This document shows positions 10,626 through 22,634 of a DNA stretch of 64,000 nucleotides, in pieces. The first letter of the stretch is position 1. Each line of letters begins with the position of its first letter. The position numbers were made by a program, and so were the translations under genes. The stretch covers positions 24,148,509-24,212,508 of the forward strand of contig CM033112.1 in assembly GCA_019321725.1 (NCBI GenBank), given 5' to 3'. Below the pieces are notes generated by a model. The model had not been told where the DNA came from. It worked only from the letters and a program-made list of their open reading frames with translations, and ran no database searches. The stretch is from Paulownia fortunei (Eukaryota; Streptophyta; Magnoliopsida; Lamiales; Paulowniaceae).

Positions 10626-13600
10626 TTAAGAACCTTCATTGCATAGATGCTTCCCTGCTCTCTTAGATGAAGCACCACGCTTCGTAAGTTTGCTCAACAA
10701 ATAGGCCATGGCAACCTTGGTACCCAAGCTTGAATGACCTCTAGAGAGGCAGATAGCACCACCAAGGAGAACTAAACCATTTGCGATCAACTTGCTTGAA
10801 GGCCTTCTTGTGAGTTTCCTCGTGCTGGACCTGCAAGTCCCTAGGTGGTGATTGACACTTGCCATTGAGTTTTCTGGATGAACTGTGCTGATCAGATCGT
10901 TTGTGACTTCAAATTCAGGTGGGACCTATGTGAAAATAATAAAATTAGTCACAGAAAGATCAAGCTCTAAATTTGCGACAGTCACTTGGGGGGGGGGGGG
11001 GAAAGGAAAAGGAAAAAGAGCAAATAGAAACAACTTCACCACTGAGAATGCTCCAACTTAAGCCAAGAACAAAATATACATCAGGCTCTACTTTACACTT
11101 AACTTCCAACCTTGTACGCCTCTCTCGATAGTGAATCACACAATTCAAGAGGTCAGTCAAACTCTACTTATCACTCAATATTGCTGAGAATTTCAGAGCC
11201 GACACGTTGGTCTGCAGTTTTTGACAGACTATCAGCATCCTCTTTCCTATAGCCCATATCTCAAGTCAAGCTTGTAGTATCCAGGATGAAAACTATTAAT
11301 TTGGAAACAAGTTTGATTGTCAAATTAGAAACATAAAATTCTCGGCATATAGACTGAAGATTACATTTGTACTTAATACCTTCCGTTACTCAAACTACAG
11401 CAAAAAGCCTGACATGGAAAGGAGATATATCTATAGCACAAGCCCTTGGGCTTCTTCAAGCTATCCAGAAATTCCCACTAGTCACAGTTCAATGGATCAA
11501 ACCGCATTAGGATCTTTTTAGCTCGATGTGGATGGTTGTTCGTGGGAAACCCTGGATTAGCAGCTTCATGTGCCCTAATTTGTGATCCCAATGGTAGGGG
11601 GGGGGGGGGGTAAAGCTTTTCTTGAATTCTTGGGGAAGGGCGAACGAGTGGGCTAAATTGACAGTCTTAACGGACTACAGATCTCAAGGGTTTGTGATTA
11701 AAGAAGATGGATTGAAGTGAACGCATCCAATGTCATTTCTCTTATAAGGAAAGGAAATGGGGGTCCATGGCAATTCCAAAATCTTATGGAGCAAACTAGA
11801 CAGTTATTGAGCCAAGTTGAGGTCATTTGTCACACATCTACTGCGATGACAATGGTGCCACTGAATGGCTTGCATATCAAGCATGTAAAGGCTAATGAGG
11901 CATCATGATGAAACGAGTTATATGGATAGATTTGGAATATCCTCAAGCTGGATAGACTAGGGTGTCCATATTTTAGGTTTAAATGAGCTTCCTTGTATTT
12001 CTATTATTTAAATTGGAGGTCAGGTTTAGGTCCTCCTCCTTGTTGATGTCCAACATTTGATGTTGATCAGAAGTTTTTTCCTTTTTCAGTTAAGATTTTC
12101 ATAAAAATAGAAGTGGAATAGGGTGATTGGTCCACCATTAGATGTTGATCACATATTTTTCTTCCTTTTATCAGTTGAAATTTTTGGCCTCGAGAAATAA
12201 TTTGCCCAAAGTTTGACGTAGGCAAACTTTGAGTGAATCTGACGCCTCCACGAATGCCAACTGACGGGATGTAAGTCCTTACCTTTCGAATAGACATGCT
12301 GGCACCAGCAGTTGAATTTAGTTGATGCTGCCTTCCAGCAGAGTATTTGCGAAGTGCATCATCCATCTTGCACACATAACTCCATATCCCCTTTGCAAAG
12401 GCCAGTTTTGCCATTTCCACATTCAGACCAGCGTCTTCTTGGTGCACCATTCTGATCTCACAGGCATTTCTACCAGGAACTGAGAATTCCAATAAGAATC
12501 CAATATAAAGAAACATTTAGACGACTAACTTCTAACCTTCTCAGGAAAAAAGAACTATACCAAAAGTCTTCACAACATTAGTAAATAATTTGACCTTATC
12601 CAACAAATACACTATTACAACTGTAAATGAGATTTGAAAAATGGATCAAGGCATTTGTATATGTTCAGATTTATTAAACCCCCACAAAATCATGTGATGT
12701 AGAGAAGTTAATATTGATGCATTTTGATGTGCACAAAAGACAACATTATGCGCGTTTAAAATACTATCATGTTCATTTTATTGCATCTGGTTAACCAGAC
12801 ATCTTATTGATGTTTTCTAATAACAGCCATATCCTGAACAATCCGTTCTTATCCAGTTCAAATTGTTTCTGATTAATATAAAATAGATATTGCCCATAAA
12901 GGTACACAACTGTAAAAAAATATAACCATTTTAAGAACTGAGAAAATACTCCTAAAAGAGACACTTCATCCCGGATTGCTAGCAATTTATTTTCACGACT
13001 TATACCTTTCTACATTTTTTTTATCTTCAATAATATAATCCAACATATTAAATTGAACACAGTGATTTTGGAATTGGAACATGCTGCACAAGCAAAGGGA
13101 GGAGACAGATGATAAAACGGAGTAATGGTAAAGGCTTAAAGATTTATTAGATGGAAAGGAGGGTGCTCGCCACCACATGTGAGGCAAAACTTCAAAATTC
13201 AACGTCTATTTCCTTTTGGCATTCAGTTGGATGAGCTAATATACATGAACAGAATATAAAGGTGAGTCAGTAACCTGCCTTTCCTGATTCTCCAGCCAGA
13301 TCTGAAAACTGCTACTCTTACGTACCTTTTCTCTTTCGGAGCCAAAGGATGTTCGCACTCCTTATAAGGGTCACATACAAGTATCAGAATAAAGCATTGG
13401 GTAGAAGCTCACAGACAAATTTGAACAATGAAGTATTAAAGTTAGCAAAGCTAGGTTACAATGGAAACTAACTCATGTACGATAACTAAGTTAAATAAAT
13501 TCCACAAAGTGCCTTTAGTTATACTCTCAGTCAAGAAATCAGAACTCAAAGGGATAGAATGACTAAGCTTTGAATAATTCAACATCAACGTGTTTTTATC

Positions 13601-15009
13601 ATCCATACCCATACAAACTCATATAGCATTTCATATATGCCATATGGATGATAGCTTTGTTCAGCATGTGGAAAAATCCAGATCAGTTTAGCTGATAAAT
13701 GTATAATAGATTGACAGAAGCTCTCAGCACATTATATGAACATTTCACCTGTGCTTCTCTACTAATAAGAAAATTTGCAGATTTATTATTCAAAACCACT
13801 AAATACTATCACTTCCAAAAAGTGAGCTCCATGACACATGTGCCAAATAACAATTGTATTAAGTCCTGAAAAGCAAGAATTTTCAACCAACTCTCGTGTA
13901 CCTTCATCTCTTGGCTCCGCATAAGCTTTGTAATTAAATTAAACAACAAAGCCTAACTTCGCAGGGAAGAAGATAAACAGTAATTCTGGAAGCAACTTGG
14001 GAATCAAGCTCCTAATTTGAAAAATGCACATGGACAGTCTAGCATCAAATTGCTAAATCGTGACAATGCAACCAGTAATCTTTCTTATTGGTCATAATCT
14101 TGAAAAACATAGCGGAAAAACATGTGTATTGCAGAGAGGAGAGAAACTGAAAAGTGGGATGGGGGGCAAAACAGAAAAAAATCATTCGAACGCACCTTAC
14201 TAAAGCAGTAGAAGGATCCATCCATTCCCTGCCAGAGTCTCCAAGCTAATACATATTCTCTGGGCGTCAAGAATGGAAACTTTTTAATGGTGCGACCAAT
14301 TTCAGTGCCACAGTCATGATCCACCTGCAACTGCTGATGGTGAACCACAGTCTTGTCCCACTGCATCCTATAATGATTGTCCATGTAAAAATTCACCAGC
14401 ACCTCAACAGAGCATTCCTCAAATGTGGTCACGCTCAGGTACATCAAGGGTCCATCCTGCAAAATAATAGATGTTATGTAGGTCAGGGAACTAAAAATTT
14501 AGATAAGAATTTGAAGAGAGCAAAGCAAAGCAAAACACCTTGGGTTTGCAGCACTTGGCCTTGTAGGAAATAAAATTGGTACTCTTGTCGATGACGTTTT
14601 CCCAGATGTTATCAGGGGAATTCTCATCGAGGTTGTTGATGAGATTCTTCAAATCCAAATCAGAGATAATTTCTGGAGTTCTGAGAAAACAAATATGGAG
14701 ATAATTTTCAATTTCCTTTTTTTTTTAATTCATTTTCTGTTGTGGGCAACAAAACAAATACATGAGAGAGAGTTACCGGAGAGAGGGAAGAGCATCTGCT
14801 CTAGGTTTGGTGGAAGAGGTGGAGGAGGAAAAGGATGGTCCTCCATAGAAGAAGCGGAAGCGAGAGCTGAGCAAACGGCAAGTGAATATGAGCAGTATGA
14901 CGGCGAGGGTCCATGTCCATCCATCTCCAACCATTTTTTTGTTTTCCCTCCAGAATTCTTCTTCCCACATGATCATGGATCCCAATCCACTCAATCCCCA
15001 ATCAAACAC
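10626..15009 (-). CDS. START-domain membrane protein (membrane-related protein CP5 type)
   Basis: Six exons give an intact 404-residue protein: 15009-14777, 14680-14539, 14456-14196, 13360-13279, 12479-12283 and 10925-10626. All junctions keep frame. One intron (13278-12480) starts with GC rather than GT. An N-terminal hydrophobic segment (about residues 31-46, WTWTLAVILLIF) is followed by a Ser-rich linker and a START/polyketide-cyclase-like lipid-binding domain at about 78-300. Recognisable blocks are MYLSVTTFEECSVEVL, YRMQWDKTVV, FPFLTPREYVLAWRLW, RSGWRIRKVPGRNACEIRMV and NVEMAKLAFAKGIWSYVCKM. A second hydrophobic segment near 352-368 (LIANGLVLLGGAICL) precedes a basic tail. It presumably binds or transfers a lipid at a membrane; ligand and compartment are unknown. 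The Arabidopsis relatives I recall are At3g13062 and At1g55960. The start could also be a later in-frame Met (MWEEEF or MVGDGW). The family call is firm; the exact N-terminus is less sure. Confidence 0.9.
10988..11001 (+). repeat. Poly-G tract, 14 G
   Basis: Uninterrupted run of 14 G on the plus strand in the last intron of the START gene, so it is poly-C in the pre-mRNA. A second tract of the same length lies 0.6 kb away. Confidence 0.9.
11510..11908 (+). pseudogene. RNase H-like domain relic of a retroelement, inside an intron
   Basis: On the plus strand, antisense to the host gene, pieces in different frames resemble the RNase H-like (RVT_3 type) domain common in plant LINE-like retroelements and their derivatives. 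They are: GNPGLAASCALICDPNGRG at about 11552-11605, then VISLIRKGNGGPWQFQNLME at about 11729-11791 followed by QTRQLLSQVEVICHT, then EWLAYQACKANEAS in a shifted frame to about 11905. Frameshifts and stops separate the pieces, including a 14-G run at 11597-11610 in place of coding sequence. The relic is non-functional and lies wholly in the last intron (10926-12282) of the START gene. It matches the order of such domains: an early GNPG motif, then a DSxxVI-type strand, then the C-terminal ExxxxADxLA-like block. Confidence 0.6.
11597..11610 (+). repeat. Poly-G tract, 14 G
   Basis: Second uninterrupted 14-G run in the same intron, within the RNase H-like relic and directly after the DPNG motif. 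Confidence 0.9.
12480..13278 (-). other. Non-canonical GC-AG intron of the START gene
   Basis: Reading the minus strand, the upstream exon ends AATCAGGAAAG and the intron starts GCAGGT. It ends TTCTCAG before TTCCTGG. Only this junction gives the family sequence RIRKVPGRNACEI. The nearby GT four bases farther in (GCAG|GTTA) shifts the frame into a stop. GC-AG introns are a known minor class in plants. Inside the 799 bases nothing else was recognised. Confidence 0.75.
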
Positions 15010-15229
15010 TATACTATTTCCGATTCCCGACCATATCCAACTCTTCTTTGCATTTATACGCCTTCGCCCTTCTCGTATTTGCGGCCCCTACCCCAAAAAA
15101 TTGTAAAAAAAGAAAATTGCTATTCCTACTTTACACCCTCAAAAACTAGAATTAGCAACTTTGCGCCGTGATTTTTACAATGCTGAGACTTGGCCTTTTG
15201 TACGAGGGAGTTTAAAAACCTTTTTCATT
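15010..15229. other. Probable promoter and 5' UTR of the START gene
   Basis: Short spacer between the START start codon and a MITE-like element that begins near 15230. No clear TATA box was found. The short distance means most upstream regulatory sequence would have to lie within or beyond the element. Confidence 0.4.
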
Positions 15230-15234
15230 TTTTC

Positions 15235-15850
15235 TTTTTTCTTTTTGTGTGAGTAAATTGAACTTTGCCATTCTAAATTTAATCATTTTGACGTATTATC
15301 TTTAAAAAATAAATTTTAAATATTTTATCCATTTAAACTTAATTATTTTATTATTTTTATTTTTAAAGTTAATTTTATTCACTTTGTTCTCTCAACTTAT
15401 ATTTATTATAATATTTTGTCATCCAATATTATTTCCACATTATTTTTTTATCAAAATACTCTCCGTTAGTCGTCATCGTATATTTTTTTTTTTTTTCATA
15501 TATTATTTTATTATTGTCAATGATAAAAATACGACAAATGATGATACTTTTGTTGTAAATAATGGTAATGGGATTGATTATTTACACTTAAAATATAATT
15601 ACTTATTACCATTGAAAATAATAAAATATATTAAAATGTATTTTTTTTTCACTTGTATGTGAAAACACAGGAATAAAAGCACGACGGCAGCTGATGAAAA
15701 TATATTCTGATGAAAATTTGATCTAAAATTAATAATGAGAAGCAAAATATTATAATAAATATAAATTGAAGGAACAAAGTGTTTAAAATTTAATTTTTAA
15801 AGATATAGAGCAAATTTTGAAAGTTGAAGTAAGATTTTTCCTTTGTCCTT
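15235..15850. mobile_element. Long-TIR MITE / foldback element, ~0.6 kb
   Basis: The left arm (about 15235-15475) and the right arm (about 15690-15850) are inverted copies. Both carry TATTTATTATAATATTTTG after a CACTTTGTTC(T/C) block and an AAAAATAAATTTTAAA-like block. The centre contains AT-rich single-copy sequence and a run of 15 T at about 15483-15497. No coding frame is visible. It sits between the START gene promoter and the transporter 3' end. Confidence 0.6.
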
Positions 15851-16558
15851 TTCCCTCTCCTTTTTACTTTTGGGGCTAAAGTTGCCAAGAATATAGTCCC
15901 CCTTAATGAGTTCTACATGAGGGTATGAGGGTCAAAGTATTACTTTTCCTACCCAAGATTTTTAACATATAACATAGTTTTATGATTTTTAGTTGACAAA
16001 TATTCACGGGCAAAATTGGTATTTATACATTTGAAAAAGTTCAAACTTATTTTTTATAATTCTCCATTAAACATTTCCTAAGTCATCACATTTTTTGAAG
16101 TTGTTGTAAATAGAAATCTTAGAGATTGAAATGGAAATTGAAAGAAAAGCCAACAACTATATACAAATTGTAGAAGCAATTTGTTTTCAATATAGAGAAA
16201 CCTTAGGTCTATATTGTTCCTCATCTACGTACAACGAGCACAGTTGTTAATGCTTAGATATAAATGTAGAAATTTTGTACGACACGTGCCTTGTGAGTGT
16301 CAAAGTCACTGGTACATATACAAACAAGAAAGCAGAAAATCAACTCACTGTACAAATATCGTCTTAAGAATTTTAAAAAACTTATTGAAACTTAGAAAAC
16401 TGTATAAATAAAATATACAACAATAAAACCATAAGATTGGCTGATCCTCTTTCTTCTGAATAATTCAGTTGGATTAATAGATGTTTAAACTGGAAATTTT
16501 CACAGTTTGGCAAAACGACATTGGCAGGAAAAGTGGAGATGCAGTGATGATTATAAGT
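15851..16558. other. 3' flank of the transporter gene
   Basis: AT-rich spacer downstream of the transporter stop codon at 16559. The part close to 16558 is probably 3' UTR. No gene recognised. Confidence 0.45.
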
Positions 16559-19500
16559 TCATACCAAGGTACTTACACGCTTTGAACAAGATAAGCTATT
16601 GCTCAATTCAAGGCCCCTTGTTTCAAATGGAAAAAGCCAAACGCATATCCCCGACAGAAAAATAATACTCTCAAATAGAAAGATGGCTACAGTCTGATGA
16701 CATCCATGAATGAGACTGACCGCGACAAGAGGACATACCATTCCACCAATTCTACCCACGGAGCTTGCTACTCCAACCCCAGTCGTCCTCGCGGATGTTG
16801 GATATAACTGCAGTTTAGGGAAAATGATAATGCAGGGATCAGCACTTGATGTTATGCTTGCTGAACTTTTTTTTTTATTATTATTTTTATTTTCCTCCTC
16901 ATTCTTGTGAAGATGGACAAAGCAACTTGCAGATCAAAACTTGGGAAGAACCCAAAATACATTAGTACAAACAAATGGCTTTGGCTTACCTCAGGAGCAT
17001 ATATATAAACAATTGTGAAGGTTCCAGTGATGCAAATGCGTGCCCCAAAGAGAAGAACTGTTGTTAAGCTCTGAGGCTGATGAAATACCAAAGGAAGCAG
17101 AAAAATGAAACAGAGGAAGAACATTGCTGCCATGGAGATCTTGCGACCAAGTTTGTCAACTGTTGCAGCCGATAGGAGAAGTCCGGGAAACTCTTGAAGC
17201 AAATAATACAAATGATACTTAGCTTTCTTCCAGGAAATAATGAATCCAATCATCAAATGCTGGGATAATATTTTTTGTCGTCTAAAGAAACAAAAGAAAA
17301 ACGCTAATTTTACCTGCAAAACTGGTAATAAAAACATCTCTGTAACTAACATCTTGGTGATTAACGGATCGCAACTCCTTCTGTATGCATCTATTATTAT
17401 GATTGTTGTTCAACTCTGTGGTCAGCAGAACGAGCCCATAATAAGCGAATGCATTCCCAAAAAAAACCATCCATAAAAGTAAAGTTGATCTAATCAATTC
17501 CGGTGAAAGAAGCATCATTAGCAATGAGATGCCACTCTTCCCAGAATCTGTGCATTTAGGACTCACACTGTCACTTTCTCTTGATGATATCAACTTTGTA
17601 TCTTCTGGCACATTTAATTGTTCTTCTAGCTCGATGTGGTCATCAGAAACAAGGACACCTGAAGGAAGTTTTCTCCCATTTACTCTTGCTATTTTCTCCA
17701 AAATAGCTAGAGCATCACTTTTTCTTCCCCTCATGCATAAATATCTGGGTGATTCAGGTGTCATTCTATAGAATAAAAGCAATATTAAGGAAGGAAGAGC
17801 AGACACGGCAAGCAGCCATCTCCAACCCAATCTGGGCATGACAAACTGCAAAAAAATAAAAAATAAAAAAATAATAATAATAGTAACAGTAAAAAACTCT
17901 ATGGATATGGAGAGCACTTTAGAGTGGTCTCTTAGCGATGCAGGACAGGTGTACACAGAAATACTTGTCTTCTAGGTTAAGTTTTCAAGTTTGCTGACTT
18001 TAAGAAAAAGAAACAGTTGACAAGATATAAGTACAAAAAAACAATGAAGAACAGCTTTGATGCTTAAGGAGTTTGAAAATAAAGAGATCTGAATTTGCTC
18101 ATGGCTAGACTAGTTTCACAAACAGTACTTTCAGGAATTTTTCGCATATTTCCTTTGATTATGCTAGAATATATAGTGAAATGAGAACAAGAATCTGTAA
18201 GCTAGAACTGGAAGAAGAAGAAGAATTGCAGCAGAAAAAGGAAACTAAGAGAAGAGAAAGAACAAGAACACATCGGAGGACAAAGGAAAACCTTTGACTA
18301 TTTCAGCAGTCGAAGTACTTTACACAACCACAATACCCATCGCCAATAATAATGCGCTGTATTCAGATAAAATCCAGAAAAGTCTTGCAAATAGAATCCT
18401 AATTTAAGACACATACAAAAAAGACAGCAAATTTTACCTTAACCACTTTTCCAACTGCCCATAAGTAGAAAGAGAAACTCTTCACAGCATTAATACTCTA
18501 TAATTCTTATTAACATTTCTATCTTATATTTCGTCCACAATTGTCCATAATACATAACAAAGATTGTAAGAATACAATCTTCTTCTCCTCCAGTCTCTCC
18601 TTTCTTTTCTTCTTCATTTTCTTTTGCAAGATACCACATGAGTGTGCCTGAGATATTATCTGAACTTAAATTTTTGTTTCTTAGTGTAATTAGTGGTTCA
18701 CAAGTACCAGGTGTGCCAAACTAATTATTTTAGCATGCAGAACGAGTTATTCCATCCCGAATTTAACCAAAAAATTGAAGAAAAAAAATGATATATCCAT
18801 GGCATACCCAAGCAACAGAAGCTTCAAGAACTGTTCCAAGAGTCCAGAAAGCTGAAAAAACTACCATCCAAGTGCCTCTCTCTGGAGCAGGAATAAATTC
18901 CAGAAACCAGGAAGACAGCACAGGACCTCCGCCTAAGCCAACACCAACTAAACCACGGAGAATGATCAGCAAAGTAAGATTTGGGGAAAATGCACTTAGG
19001 AAACCAGCTCCAGCCGTAATGGTTGCTGTGATAAGAAATCCTTTCCTGAATGGAATACAAGTACACAAATTGAAACTAAAAGAAGCAAAACAAGTTGAAT
19101 TCATATAGAAGAAGCACCAGAGCTGCATGTTATTAACATAAGAGGGCTAAGCATTCAAATGCAGGATCTACCAGCTTGCATGCAATGGCATACTTTATTG
19201 GGACTTTAGCTTGACTTCTTATGTTTCGAAAATTGTTCTAGATAAGCAACTGGTTGCAAATACAATACCAAGATGTTATCATGATCAAAATTCTGGGGCC
19301 CAACATACTCCCCTTTTCTTTTCCCTCTTTCTAAGGGAAGTAAGATAAGAGTGGGATAAATGGACCCAATACAAAAACTATATGATTTATCTACTTGTTA
19401 GCATAAATCTCACAAAATACACAACAAAATTGAAAAACTCCCATGGAAAATATTCTTTAATCCACAAAAGTGAGAGACCAAAATATTTGCTTTCCAACTG

Positions 19501-22500
19501 ATGCATTATCTTCTGCTTTCTTTTAAAACCCTCTATTTTCTCTCCTTGCACAGCACCCAGAAATGGTACAAACAAGAGCCTCAGAAGCTTCCATTGATCT
19601 AGTCACAGACCTTATCTACAAGTTATATCATCCCAATTCTCCATTATTAGGATAATTGACTTTTTATTTTGATACTTTTTTCATTACCCTCACATTCAAT
19701 GGATACTCTCTTACTCCTATTCAACTTGAAATATATTCCATTCAAGTATCCCTTTCCAATCTTCTTATTAAAAATATATTGCTTCTAGCTCCCTCAACCA
19801 AAGCAATTTCATTAATCCATTACACATCAAGAATCTATCCTGAGTGCTATCTTTTCCTCAATGAGCCACAACAACTATGAAATTACACTTATCCTTGAGG
19901 GCAAGAGGTAGCCAAACAATCCTATTCAACGTAATTGGCGGGTAATAATCACAAAAAAAAATTATGTTATCCATATGCTATCACTGGAAAGAGTAAGAGG
20001 CAGTGTGCCAACTGAGATGGCAACTACAAAGAGCAGGAGGATTTTGCTTAAAAGATGCAGTGGCTGGCATTTCAATACCACCACCTTATTCAATTACAAT
20101 AATTTTAGACGACTCATTAATATTAGAAGAAGACGGTCATGTATCACCAGTTAGGGAGTCTTATGACTTGTCCAGATTATCATATTTGTCTTCAACGTGT
20201 CACTAGTAGATTAAAACTTTCATGCCAGTCTCTAAAACTTTTTATTGCTAGCAAATTGGATGCTACTGTATGAATAGCTTCTTTTTGGAGTCTGCATCCT
20301 CTGTGATGACCCTCTTCAGCAGTCAAGTCCTATCCTTTCCCAGTTATTTTAAATATTATATCAAATCAATAAAATCTCCTTCTTCCAAGTTAACTAGAGT
20401 ATATAATTTGGAGTCAACTGGTTCGACAACATATAAGTGGTGTCACTTAAATTGATTAAACACACTCACAAATTAGTTCGAAAGTTTGCATAGATCAATG
20501 AACGAGACATAAAAATTTACAAGAGTTTTATGTGTAAAATTTATATGCGTATATGCACAAATACAGACACATACTCATATACGCCCATTATATCAGTATA
20601 ATTATACAACACAGAGAAAAACTGATAGAAAATAACAAGAATAAATTTTTGAAGAAGTTATAGTAGTGATATTAATATTCGATGGTAATTACATTAATGT
20701 AATTAACAATATTAATATTAATTATTAATTATTCAGTTCAAACTTGATTAAACTGTTTTACCTAACCACCATCAGCCTGTTTCACCCCCATGTCAGCATG
20801 GTGGGAGCATGGAAGCAGTAAAATCGAATTTCAAAACTTAATATTTAAGCATTCACTCTTGACATTACACCATTATGAAATGTTAATAAGTAAGATTTAA
20901 CAACAGCGACACCATTTGCAATTCAATATGTATACCACCAAAATTTCTGTTCCTGAAATAGATTTTTATTTAGACGCCATAACCGAATCATGATCATCAT
21001 CTCTCCCGATAGTAGCTAATCTATGAAATTTACCACTTTATGATAAACTCTCATATTTCATTTGGTATGAAATACTATATATGTAACAGATCAAAAATTG
21101 TCTGGGGACACAGTTCCATACTTAAGGGTGGAATTGAAATGACTAGCGAGTGCAGCCCAATGACTAATTGGATGGATATTTCTATTTCATTCCGATGCTG
21201 GAGCAGTGGACTATGGCTGCAACTGAACCAACAAGGCCTAGCAAGAGGCCATGTCTACTCTGTCTACTATAATACAGGCTCTTCTTCAATTTGTATCCAC
21301 GACGAGCTCAAACATGGTCCTTATCGGTTGCTCTTGAACATTAGAGCTCGTTTTGGACACATGCAATTAGAAACATACAATTATTACAAACAAATGGCTG
21401 ATTGGTCACAAATCTAAGCAACATTTACGATTTTACTATTGTAAGAAAGACTAGATTAAGTACAAGAAAACTAATTACTTACAAATAACTCATAAAGAAG
21501 AGGCTACTGTAATTTTTTGGGCAATTATGCTCACTAACTTAGTTGGCGATTATCACCTTGTGCAATATAGTTTACGACAAAAGTATTTCAAAAAATCATA
21601 AAATGAGAGAACAATTAAAAATGTGTATACAGTAGCAAACAGTTAACATATGAATAAAGGTGAACAAAATAGCAAATAGTGGAGTATGATATACTCCACC
21701 ACAAGTGCAAGAGGTAAGGCTTGTTCAGTTGTCTCCCTAGAGATAAATTATTTGACGCAATGTATTTGTTGGAATTTCATTTTGTCTAAACAAAGTTAAT
21801 AAGGGTACTTCTGATCATATTTAGAACCAATCAGTTCATCGCTAATTTTTGGGGAAAAAAAATGCATGGAATAAATTTTATAGGTCAAGCAACTTATGCC
21901 ACTAACGGTCTTTGTTCATCATTCACTGAATAGCTTATATCAACAAAGAAAAGTTACAATTACTCCAAAAGAATAGGTTAAGTTAAAGATGCAGAACCAG
22001 ACATCTAAGCAAGCAAAGAAGAACGTTGTGTAAAAGAATTACTGAAAGTGGGGGGATAACTTAGTTTTCCTCATTATTTTCTTTATTCTTTTTGGCAAAT
22101 CTTCTTCATTTATATACGAAAAATGTACAGACGACGTGTGGCACACGGATCCTTAAAGATACCAGCGCAACATACAGACGATGAACTATATACAAGTATT
22201 TTGCAGGTAAATGCTGATGATGGTACAAAAAGTTGGGCTATCAACTCACAGATTTTCATTTTTGTTCAATACGGCAATTTATATTGATTAAAGAATAGAC
22301 CATCTTTTTTATTGGCCAGATGAATAATAGCATTGAAGTATGATAATAGAAAAGTGAACTGTTACCTCCTTCCACAGATATCTGAAACAATGCCCCACGA
22401 GTAGGCTCCAACCAACATGCCAGCAAAAACAATGCTAGTTATCAAGCTCTCTTCATGAGAAGAAAGACCCCATACAGATTGAACAGCTGATCCAACAAAA

Positions 22501-22634
22501 GAGAGAAGCATCATTTCCATGGCTTCAGAAACCCAACCCATCCCAGCATAGATAAGAACAAAGACTTGGAAATTTCCAAAACCCAAAGCGATAAGTGCTT
22601 CGTCAACAGTGTAGGTTTTTCTATCATCTTCCAT
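16559..22634 (-). CDS. OCT7: Organic cation/carnitine transporter 7-like MFS transporter (nicotinate transporter NIAP type)
   Basis: Five coding exons give an intact 496-residue protein: 22634-22366, 19045-18808, 17845-17314, 17192-16990 and 16807-16559. All junctions keep frame, and the length matches the ~500-residue Arabidopsis protein. It begins [20 protein letters not shown], typical of this SV2-like MFS branch, followed by [23 protein letters not shown] signature regions are visible: [19 protein letters not shown] between the second and third spans, [20 protein letters not shown], and [17 protein letters not shown] central cytosolic loop (about residues 220-290) holds [11 protein letters not shown] and a Ser/Glu-rich stretch. 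The second half has [38 protein letters not shown] and [20 protein letters not shown]. The family carries nicotinate or organic cations across a membrane; substrate and membrane are inferred from homology. Intron 1 is long (19046-22365, 3.3 kb). A strong GTAAGT-like site lies just before the stop codon, so an alternative 3' end is possible. Confidence 0.92.
19046..22365 (-). other. Long first coding intron of the transporter gene, contents unassigned
   Basis: This 3.3-kb intron starts GTAAC and ends CATTCAG. It contains several stretches with higher GC and locally open frames (about 19.9-20.2 kb and 21.04-21.42 kb) that suggest decayed inserts, but none could be assigned to a family by eye. 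No intact nested gene is supported. Confidence 0.5.

Noticed and set aside
20003..20206. Plus-strand frame of 67 codons in the transporter intron
   Set aside because: No family motif on either strand; composition suggests an old insert only.
21040..21417. Plus-strand frame of 125 codons in the transporter intron
   Set aside because: Both strands were read for transposase, reverse transcriptase or gag motifs and none was found. It may be a decayed insert, but I cannot support a call.
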